A stretch of DNA of 64,000 bases, taken from Thalassia testudinum. Its lineage: Eukaryota; Streptophyta; Magnoliopsida; Alismatales; Hydrocharitaceae. Location: contig JAZHRO010000036.1 in the NCBI GenBank assembly GCA_037157565.1, positions 134,842,501-134,906,500 of the forward strand. Reading direction: 5' to 3'. The position numbers were made by a program, and so were the translations under genes. Positions 55,419-64,000 of this stretch are shown here, in pieces; the stretch's first letter is position 1; every line of letters begins with the position of its first letter. The notes under the pieces were generated by a model. It was not told the DNA's origin. It searched no databases and saw only the letters and a program-made list of their open reading frames with translations.

Positions 55419-57081
55419 AGGCACGGCTTTGCATTAACTCATTTTCTCTTGCTTGAAGTGGATCTCATCCCCTTCTTCTTTCTTTCTTTTGTGTGTGTAG
55501 GAACTACAGCGAGAAGGCGGGAATCTGGAAGCGAGAGCTCAAAGTTCCTTTTCTTCCCGCGAAATTCAGGTTGGTTCCTCTTTCTGGTCACATAATTAAT
55601 TAAAACTACCAAAAATATATTAAACTTGGCTTTCAGGATCCCAAAAAACTTAATTAAGTGGAGTGGTGCATTATAAAATCCATTGTTTGCTTGTATGCTT
55701 CTTTAACACCGCTCCATTGCAAGTACTGGTATTCTATTTTTCGGGTCCAGATTTCTGTCCGGACTTGAAAAATCGATTCCTAACATCACAGGCCTCCTAA
55801 AATCATAAACTTTCATAGAGTGATTCCCAATTAAGTTTTGAACATTTTTTCCAAATTTCAGATCAATTGGATTTGTATTTAATTTTTAAAAATTATTGGA
55901 TTGCAGAGGGGTCATACCCTTTAATCTTCCTATTTTGCTACTGTCCACGAATTTTTAGAATTTTTATACTCATCCAATTTTTGTGAAATTTATCTTGCTG
56001 GAATCCTTGTGGAATTTTACACATCATATAAAATCACAAAAATTTTCTGAGGTCGGTGGTAATACTGAAAAGTCCACAATACCCATGGGTATCATTTTTA
56101 AACTTTGACACCAGTATAATTAAAAATTTAAAATAATTATCAAACAAATTCTTAAAATCTTAAAAAAATCTTTTTTGGAATCCTTGTTTGATTTTCTTCA
56201 AGGTAGTGGTGTTGTTTGACTTGTTTTGACCACTACTTAATTCTGAAAGCCTAAAAATAATTCATTGGTACTAAAATTTCTGTCTTAGGGATAATTGGCT
56301 TAGGGTTTCTTCTTTCTTTTTAGAGACTCAATTAAAAGGAAATATACAATCACCCATACAACTTGTTTTCCTTTGATTGTGAATTTTCAAACTTGTTTGA
56401 AAATTTAATTAGAAAAACCCTAAAACACATTTAATTAAATTGAATCCTAAAAGACATAAATACAAGAAAATTGTATGACAACTTGATTTTCATTGGAGCC
56501 ACTCTCCAATTCCTGCACACACACAAAAAAATCAAATAATAGGGCAACAACCCAATAAACGCCCTCCACATTCTGTGTGCACTATAGCATCCTAGACCTA
56601 ATTAAAACTTGTAGCAACTTAACCCCTAAGGCTTTATCAACTTAGGTTTGCTATTTAGGTCTTAAGTTTTCCTTAGTTAGTACCAATTCTATCATCTATA
56701 TCTGGTGTTCAGGCTGAGGGGCCGTGTCAAACGACCAGGCGTGGGTTTGTACAAGCACCTGGGGTTTTCACTGGGAAACGTTTGGGCCCAAACCTCCCCT
56801 TAAGCAACTTGGCTAGATTTGTTGATAGAACGGGTATTCACTATTGACTACTTATTTCCTATATAGATCAAGTCTTAGGTTATTATTAGGGTGTCACATT
56901 TAAGTTAGGTCTAGTTTTATTTGTTTGAATTGCACAGTTTCTCTCATCTCTTTCTCTTCTCCTCCCCTCCCGTTCTTCCATTTTATGCACGGGCGACGAT
57001 CTCAAAATCTACACTTGGAAGGACCATTTGATTTCGCCCCTACGCAAAAAGACTATTTTTCTGTCTTCTTCTCCTGAAAAG
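55419..57081 (+). other. Element F untranslated leader
   Basis: About 1.66 kb with no gene, AT-rich, ending in a pyrimidine-rich run before gag (about 56940-56985). A long leader is usual in this group. Confidence 0.6.
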
Positions 57082-58976
57082 ATGGAAACACAACAAAATA
57101 GGTCCACTGACCCTTCCACGTCCACCTCTAACCCCACCACTAACCCTAATTCTAACCCTTCCACCCAAAACCCAACCACTAGTAACTTCCCACACTTGGA
57201 GCTCCCTAATCTTGAGTTGCCCCACACACAACATCAAGACCCCCTACCTGATCTTTTAAACTTGATGGCTGATCAGATTACTAAATTAAATTCCAATCAA
57301 CAAACATTGACTAGGAACATCCAAAACCTAGCCAATCCAAGGCCAAACCCACCACCCCGTCAGCAACCTGTTGTTCCTCTAAAAGATTTCTATGATCCGT
57401 CTTATTATGAGGAACGACCAGGGGTGGTCATACTGGAGGGGGACTTTGAGATCAAGCCTGCCGTCCTGAACCTGATTAAACACTTTCATGGCCTTCCTAG
57501 GGAAGACCCTTTCAGCCACCTTGAAGAACTAACTCTTCTTGCACAGACAACCCGTTCCCGAAATGTGCAAGAAGACATATGGCTGATGCGGCTTTTTCCA
57601 TTATCTCTCAAAGATAAGGCCGCTTATTGGTTCAGGACCATTGGTCGACCCATCACAACATGGCCTCAACTCAAGAGTGCCTTCCTCAAGAAATTCTTTC
57701 CCATAGGTCGTACCAATTCCTTATGAAGATTTATTAGACCTTTCAACAAAAATCTGGCGAAACTTTCCATGATTCTTGGGAAAGATTTCAAGACCTTTTA
57801 AGAAGTTGCCCGCACCACGAGATTCCTTTATGGCAGCTCGTGCAAATCTTCTATCATGGATTAGAAGATCAAATCCAACAGTTTGTCGATGCCTCGTGTG
57901 GAGGCAACTTCTTAAATAAAGATGCTGAAAGTGCTTATGACCTATTTGAAGAAATGAGTGAAAACTCATTTAATCAAGCTTCCATGAACACATTTTGCAG
58001 AACCCAAAACCCGCAATTTGGTGTTCATGAAATAGGTGCTCAATCTATCCCGGTCACCCAAGACGATCTTCAAATGATCGCTCAGAAACTCGACCAGATG
58101 CATATTAATCAGAAGAAAATTGAGGAAAGACTCGCCACATCAATTCAAGCTCCACACCCACATCTAACCCAACCTAACTTTCCACGAAGAGAAAATTTGC
58201 ACAATCTCAACACTACTACTGCTGATTATTCTGAGGTTTCCCATGATTCACTGGGGAATTTCAATTATCCAGATCTTAACCCCACCCAAAATATTTCTGC
58301 CATCGAGGAGCCCTTTAAAAATTCTTCCATTTGGAAAAATTACCCGAACTACTCCTGGAATAATCAAGTTTCCTCCCAACCATATCATTTTAATGGGCAT
58401 GGGTCGAATCCAAACTTCCATCATGGGCCATCCCAGCAAGATATCAATGCCCAGATGCTGCGGACCCTGCAGGATATGCAAACAAAAATGACGGAAGTAA
58501 CTCGCAACATCACAAATCTGAACAATCAGATTGGGGTTGCTCCCACGCAAAGACCTGTAGGACATCTTCCGTCCCAACCCATACCCAATCCCAATCACCA
58601 AGGGAACCATTATATGGGCAGAAATCCACACTATCCAAATCAGCCTCCTCCTAATCCACCACCTCAGCAGCCGCCCAGGTTTCTACAATCACAGGCCCCC
58701 CCACCTCCTCCAAATAATAATCCGACTGCACATGCAGTTACTTTGAGCGGGAAAACCACCACTGACCCTGGGCCTTCACACGAACCTGGTAAGATACAAG
58801 TGCAAATTGACTCCCCACCTCCCCATCAGGAAGAAAAAGAAAAACCAAAATCTCAAGACAAGATCCCTTTCCCACAAGCTCTCTACCCCACCACCAACAA
58901 AAAAGGAAATCTGAGCCCACTACAGAAGAACTCATGGAGCTATTTGGGCAAGTTCATATCAATATCCCTCTCCTAG
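57082..58976 (+). pseudogene. Element F gag (capsid precursor), one frameshift
   Basis: Gag forms the particle that packages element RNA. I chose the METQQNRS start at 57082, although an in-frame ATG exists at 57028. An Asn/Pro/Thr-rich N-terminus is followed by the retrotransposon gag domain (about residues 125-215 and beyond). It includes LNLIKHFHGLPREDPFSHL, LMRLFPLSLKDKAAYWF and LKSAFLKKFFP. The frame breaks near 57724 and resumes as SGETFHDSWERFQDLLRSCP, running open from about 57740 to 58976. The C-terminal part is Pro/Asn/Gln-rich, with no CCHC zinc knuckle visible. It overlaps the protease frame at its end. Confidence 0.85.
58899..58904 (+). other. A6 tract at the gag/protease frame change
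   Basis: The protease frame is -1 relative to gag, and the change is needed near this run of six A. It may be a programmed frameshift or a simple deletion in a homopolymer. Confidence 0.4.
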
Positions 58977-59863
58977 GTGCCATTAAATATATACCTGCCT
59001 ATGCTAAATTTTTAAAGGAGATTTGTACTCCTAAAAGGCAGACCAAAAATCTAGGACAGGTGCATCTTTCGGAGACAGTAAGCTCTGTCATACAGAGTAA
59101 GCTGCCTCCTAAGATGAAAGATCCGGGGGCGCCTGTAATTTCTGTAATTATTGATGACACTATATTTAATCGCACCCTCCTTGATCTTGGTGCCTCAGTA
59201 AATATTATTCCCACGAGTTTATTCGAAGAATTTCATATCGGTGAATTAAAACCCATCGAGGTTACCCTGCAATTAGCCGACCGATCTACAATCAAACCTC
59301 ATGGGATTGTCGAGGATGTATTAGTCAAGGTCCAGAATTGTGTCTTCCCTGCAGACATTTTGGTTCTTGACATTGAGGCACCCGAATCATTACTGGACTC
59401 CCCGATAATCCTTGGACGCCCCTTTTTCGCCACTGCAAAGGCAAATATCAATTGCCACACAGGCAAAATGGATATCACCTGTGCAGGCCAAACTATCACT
59501 TTAGATATTTTTAAATCCTCCAAGAGATTCCATGATGATAACTTCTTTGAGGACTCAGATACTGAAATTTCAAATATGGTGGAGGAGACAATGTTAATAG
59601 ATACCCTTACCGACCATAATTTTTTTGAGGACTCTGATTCAGACTCAGTGGTCGGCGAAATCTGTGATCCGAAAACTTGTCTTGACTCCAAATTTATTCC
59701 TGATACCCCCCCTAACCCACCCACTATTCACGCACCTAATTTTTCCACACTAACTCACCATTCCTTTCCCGACCCCTTTCTTACGGACCTGCCACCAACC
59801 TCGCCCGAGTTTGGCACCCAACCTGAATTAAAACCATGGCCAGACTCCGGCCACACTTATTAA
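58934..59863 (+). CDS. Element F aspartic protease with acidic C-terminal tail
   Basis: An open frame of 309 codons from the first ATG; the true protein is probably continuous with gag through a -1 shift, so this start is only formal. IPLLGAIKYIPAYAKFLK and the CTPKRQ segment mark the gag-protease joint. The catalytic motif DLGAS is at 59183-59197. The flap and C-terminal half follow (ADRSTIKPHGIVEDVLVKV, PIILGRPFFATAKANINC). The tail has two acidic NFFEDSD repeats and ends just after ELKPWPDSG, the motif that normally leads into RT. This protease keeps all motifs and could be active. Confidence 0.85.
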   Translation: MELFGQVHINIPLLGAIKYIPAYAKFLKEICTPKRQTKNLGQVHLSETVSSVIQSKLPPKMKDPGAPVISVIIDDTIFNRTLLDLGASVNIIPTSLFEEFHIGELKPIEVTLQLADRSTIKPHGIVEDVLVKVQNCVFPADILVLDIEAPESLLDSPIILGRPFFATAKANINCHTGKMDITCAGQTITLDIFKSSKRFHDDNFFEDSDTEISNMVEETMLIDTLTDHNFFEDSDSDSVVGEICDPKTCLDSKFIPDTPPNPPTIHAPNFSTLTHHSFPDPFLTDLPPTSPEFGTQPELKPWPDSGHTY

Positions 59864-60158
59864 TTTCCATCTCACTTTGATCCCAATATTATTTCTAATC
59901 AATTTTCTAGGGATCTAGACGAAGACACTTTTTTTGCGGGCATCCAAGTGTCCAATTATTTACATGATTTTCCGTCTTCTGTGCATACCTTCACGCCCCG
60001 CTGAATGGCGTAAAAGATAGCACTGGATGGGAGGTAACCCATCATTTTTTTTTGCTTTCCTTTTTTCTTCTTTTTCCAGGTTTTATTCATCCTAAACCCG
60101 ACCGTTCTTCACTAAGGTGATCCCTTTTCCCTCCTAATGCATGAGGACATGGCATATC
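59864..60158 (+). other. Element F remnant of the pol end
   Basis: After the protease stop a short stretch reads toward TGGATGGGAGGTAACCCATC (about 60024-60043). It corresponds to the GGGAGGCAACCC block that ends pol in Athila-type elements. RT, RNase H and integrase have been removed between about 59840 and 60000. Confidence 0.6.
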
Positions 60159-60175
60159 TTAAGCATGGGGGGGTG
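60159..60175 (+). promoter_or_regulatory. Internal G-tract motif, element F
   Basis: TTAAGCATGGGGGGGTG follows ATGAGGACATGGCA, the same signal as in D, A, B, C and E. Confidence 0.5.
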
Positions 60176-61401
60176 TTTTTAAATTTTTACGATCGATTTA
60201 GGATGTTCAAAACCTAAAAACATGCAATTTTCTTTAATTTATTTCCTACTTGCATACCCAAAAAAATAAAAAAATAAAAGAAAATAAAAATGTTGAAAAC
60301 TTTTTGAGGAAAAAAAAATTGAAATCGGGACTAAGGTAGAAAATTTTACTTCTGGTACAATGGGATTTAACTTTTAACAAACTAAAGATGAGGATATGGA
60401 TCTGATCATTAGAATTCCAGGGTCTATTTTAGACTAGATCAGATATCCTTCACTAAAATTCCACCTGAACTCATGATAGTTCAGGTGACTTGATCCTATT
60501 TTGTAAAATGGAAAGTATTTGACTTAGTTTCTGATTCAAAAACTTGCGGGTCTCAAGAAACTTCTTGTGTCAATTTTCACACACAAGCCAACACTTAAAA
60601 ACAACTAAAAATTTGAAAAGCTCCCTTGTTTGGATTTAGTAAAAGTCTGAAGCAAATTATTGGTTTGAGTTCCCACCGCCGAGAAGAAGGAAAATACCTT
60701 CTTTGAGGATGTGATGTCAATATGTTACCACCTCGGTGATGCTCTATATCTATATTTCATATGTTTAGACGGAGCATTAAAGCGCATTTCAGCAGCTCAA
60801 GTGTCTTGGACGGTGCTTTACTTATACCGTCGGAGCAAGAGCTTGAGTTTGCTTGGAGCGCCCCTTTTCACCGCATCGTGTTTTGGGGTTGTGAGCTCCT
60901 GGGTGGTGTCATGGACAGTGCTATCCCGAAGTATTGGCGCCAGAGCCCCCTCGAGGAATGGTAATGGGAATGATGATCCCGACACATCTGTTGTAAGACT
61001 AAGCTAAAAATAAGCATGGGGGAGAAAAAATAATAATAATAATAATAACACGTCCTTATAAATGTTGGCTTTTTACAAGCATAGACACAAGGTTTCAAAG
61101 GAATTTGCAAGTTGCGAATCAGATTCATGAGCCAGAAAAATCCTAAAAATAAACATTTCAAGTCATCTGAATTAACAAGGGGTTAATTTGTGAATTTTCT
61201 GGAGGATATATTGATCCCGTTCTGTCTAATGGTTGGATCCAAAAGTAAATCTTGTTGTTTATCTTCAACAAATCCCGTACCTCCTGTGTTTTCATCTACC
61301 AAGGTCCCTTAATCTCTTTTTCTCCTCAAAAGTCAAAAAAATTAGATTTCCCAAAAATTCAGTTTTCCAAAAAAATTAAAGTTTTGCTAAGAGACTAGCA
61401 A
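60176..61401 (+). other. Element F 3' untranslated region
   Basis: No gene. It contains the module TTTGAGGATGTGATGTCAAT followed by ACCACCTCGGTG (60701-60737), related to the 3' UTR of elements A, B and C. Diverged tandem units lie at about 60800-60945, and an (AAT)n run at 61029-61049. Open frames here follow the repeats and are not conserved. Confidence 0.6.
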
Positions 61402-61419
61402 AAGATAAGCATGGGGGTG
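61402..61419 (+). promoter_or_regulatory. Element F polypurine tract
   Basis: AAGATAAGCATGGGGGTG directly precedes the 3' LTR, after a GCTAAGAGACTAGC inverted repeat. Confidence 0.82.
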
Positions 61420-63644
61420 TGATAAATGCCAGTTTATCATCATTCATATGCATTAAAACTAACCTAGCTCTTAGGATTTTACTCCGCAAATGATTTTTTG
61501 GGCTGCATTTAGGCATAAATTAGGATAGTCATGCATTGCATTTTTTATTGTCGTTTTAATGTGTTTTTGTGAGTGTTAGGGATGTACAGATGCACAGATC
61601 CCTAAAACCCTAGCACTCAAGAAGGCAAATGGTGAAGGAGAAGCCCAGACTAGCTGGAACCCAGCTTGATCCATCTCACCACAGCTGAAACCTAGCTTAC
61701 TTGAACTAGGGTAAGCTCATCCCAGCTCCATTTAGCTAATCTCAACTGGATGACAGCTCAAGAGAGTTCACCTTAGCTCACCCTAGCTCAAGTCAGCTCA
61801 GAACCAGCTCAACTTAGCTGAGTCTAGTTCATCTCAACTCCCACTAGTTCACAGGGAGCTCTAGCTAGCTCAGCTGAGTTGACAGGAGTTCACCCCAGCT
61901 CAGATCCAGCTACATCCAGCTCCACTCAACTCCAGCCAGCTGAAGAAGAATTCATCTCAGCTCAGGAAGCTCAAGTCCAGCTCCCGGGGACTCAGCTTAG
62001 CTCATCTCAGTTGAGCTAAGCTACCTTAGCTACCTCAACCAGCTTGATTCTCCCCAGGAGCACTAGACCTAGCTCACCTCAGCTCATTTTGGTAGAAGCT
62101 AGCTCACTTTAGCTTGGCTTAGCAACTAGCAAAGAACTAGCAAGCTAAGCCAGCTAGAGTAGCCCCACGCCAGCCTCTTCAGCAGCAGCCAGCTCTAGCT
62201 CCAGACTTCTTCTCCTCAGCTCCTTCCTCCAAACCGTAGCTCCAACACCTTCTCCTCTACTCCATTAGCTAAGCTAGCTTAGCTTAGCTTAGCTTAGCTT
62301 AACTATGCTCCAACTTCCTTGGCTTGTACCACCCCAAAAACCCACCTACCAACTCCACCCAACTAGCTCCACCTAAGCTCCACATAAGCTAACCTACTTG
62401 GCACCAACCTAACCTACCCACCACCTCCAAAAGACACCTAAAAGTGGCACCAAAAACTACCCATAACCACCCTTAATGGCGCCACTTTTCCCTCCAAAAT
62501 CCCCCCTCATCTCCACCACACAATCCCCCTTGAATCCATCTCCACCATCCACCTAACTCCCCTTCTAGAAGACCCCATGTTGGCGCCAACATGGGGGTGT
62601 CTCTCCACCACCAAAAGACACCAACACCACCATAACCACCCCCTTTAACACCCCTTGGGTTGGCGCCAACTCACCCTAGCCATAGGATCACCAACCACCC
62701 TCATCCTTCCATCCTAGCCCTCCATTTCAAGGGGCACCTTAACCCCCCATCCTATTCTATAAAAAGCCACCACCTACCACCATTTTGGGGCATCCTCCCT
62801 TAGTATATTTTTCTACCTAAACCACCTATACCTACGGCCAAGAAGAAGGAGTAGAGAAGGAGATTAAAGGGGCACATCACCAGCCCCTTTGGTGCCTTCT
62901 TCTCCCCACTCTCTTCAACTTGAGCCACGCCAAGGAGGAGGACTCTTCCACTTCAAGGAGGATGGCCAGGAAATGGGGAAGGACTTAGGGTGGACGTCCA
63001 CCCTTGGAGAGAAACTTAGGGCACGCCCCCCTAGGGCTTGCCTTGAAGGACATCACCTTGGCGGAGCACTGCAAGGAAGGAGTTGGACTCTTTTCAAGAT
63101 TGGGAGCCACCAACTTTGGAGCAAGAAGCCCTCTTCTTCACCATCTATCTAGATGATTTGTGTTTTCTTTTCTTATTTGCATTTTTCTAGTAGTACAAGC
63201 TTTCGTCTACTAGGCCTTTTGTGAAACACTTTATCAATTATCTAGTTGCCTTCTTTGCATTTTTTTGTTTGCATTTCTATTAGCTTATTTTCAGCATTCT
63301 TCACAACCTCTCCCTAATTATTCTAGGCCTCCACTTGCCTAGAGTGAGCTTAGGGAGAGGCTCTACTTGCCACATAGAAGTAGTATTTAAATTGAAGTGT
63401 AAATCACTTTTCCCGCCATCAGTTTGCATGTTGCCTTAGCTTAAGAACAAAAAAATGATATATTGAAAAAAATACCAAAAAGAAAGTTGAGATTTATATT
63501 CCTAGCAAGAGAATCAATTTTGCAACCATATTGCCTCCTTGGACGACCCTAGATACTTCCCTATCTAGGATTATAAATTTAAGAGCGAAAGCGGATTTAC
63601 GCATTACAACGACCTAATTAACAAACCGCGTATTTTCGTTATCA
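61420..63644 (+). repeat. Element F 3' LTR
   Basis: A 2225-bp partner of 53174-55396. It keeps a perfect 24-bp GGCGCC palindrome (62573-62596), the TATA box (62758-62765) and the start stem-loop (61420-61439), and ends GTTATCA. Confidence 0.93.
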
Positions 63645-64000
63645 ATGCTCTTGCATCGCTTCCAAATCCCACGATGTGGAACTATCCTCTCATGTCTTCT
63701 TTGCGTATCTGCGGCAGAGGTGAAGCCCTTCAATTGCTGATGCTACTGCTCCTGGGAAGCCAATTGGGAACGTGGTTGGAGTCATAAGGTGAAACCACAT
63801 TTCCTGATGCTAGAGGCAGCTGGTTTGGCAGCCGGAGGACTTTGAACAAAGGCAGAGATGAAGGCAGTGGTGGCGGAGAACGGCAAACACCTGAAACACT
63901 GAATAAGGTCTCACGGCCACATTAGATCAGTTCAGGAGCTTCTCCAAGGCACAATCAAGGTGCTGATGGTGATTTTGTGGAGGATGGTGATCTGTGGTGG
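63645..64000 (-). repeat. LTR, family S (copy S3), continuation
   Basis: It starts with the duplicated ATGCT and continues the LTR interrupted at 53173. On the minus strand it aligns with 48150-48290 of S1 through CGCAAAGAAG and GATAGTTCCACATCGT. It runs off the window. Confidence 0.75.

Larger units (their letters stand above)
53174..63644 (+). mobile_element. Element F: young gag-protease-only Athila-like retrotransposon
   Basis: A 10,471-bp element with LTRs at 53174-55396 and 61420-63644, a PBS at 55402-55418, gag and protease (57082-59863), an internal G-tract (60159-60175) and a polypurine tract (61402-61419). Flanking ATACT (53169-53173) and ATGCT (63645-63649) match at 4 of 5 bases. 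By hand I counted about 60 substitutions between the LTRs (roughly 2.5-3 percent) plus several small indels. RT, RNase H and integrase are absent: after the ELKPWP motif that normally precedes RT, only the last few bases of the usual pol end remain. It is therefore non-autonomous yet recently mobile. Confidence 0.93.

Overview
This window is repeat-rich nuclear DNA from a flowering plant. The evidence is direct: Ty3/gypsy pol genes of the Athila/Tat type, tRNA-Asp-type primer binding sites, an L1-like LINE with a plant zf-RVT region, a CACTA (En/Spm) transposase remnant and a Transposase_28 gag-like remnant. I see no host protein-coding gene, tRNA or rRNA. Species cannot be named from the sequence; the density of nested insertions fits pericentromeric or other heterochromatin of a large genome.

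Left nest (1-19162). Element D (+) supplies a decayed protease-RT-RNase H-integrase gene at 1-3441, a 3' UTR, a polypurine tract and a 3' LTR. That LTR is split at 5619/14095 by element A (-, 5620-14094, perfect 5-bp target duplication GGCAC). D ends at 15237 and abuts the 3' part of element C (+, 15238-19162), so D probably jumped into C. A LINE interrupts C's 3' LTR.

Middle (19163-34772). Two LINE copies of one family lie head to head (19163-21840 minus, 21841-22735 plus). After them come a degenerate CACTA element (about 22736-26620), a Transposase_28 gag-like remnant (27300-29280), LTR-like remnants, and two solo LTRs (30222-31814 and 31871-34434).

Right nest (34773-64000). Element E (-) runs from its 3' LTR at 34773 to gag-proximal sequence at 52277. 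It has been hit three times: element B (-, 35366-43532) in its 3' LTR, a solo LTR (46434-48924, TSD GCTGA) inside its integrase gene, and another LTR (minus, from 52278) upstream of its protease. That last LTR is itself split by element F (+, 53174-63644), a young element with 2.2-kb LTRs. F encodes gag and protease but has lost RT, RNase H and integrase.

The most interesting content is the family formed by A, B and C. Each copy has (or had) about 1.8-2.0-kb LTRs, a tRNA-Asp-like PBS, a polypurine tract and a single acidic reading frame of about 642 codons that I do not recognise and that is neither gag nor pol. The inactivating mutations differ between copies, so the common ancestor had an intact gene. 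The 3' untranslated region of this family is recognisably related to that of F, whose coding region is different. This suggests two non-autonomous families sharing cis signals and relying on pol-bearing relatives such as D and E. Boundaries given with TSDs are strong; boundaries of the middle remnants are approximate.
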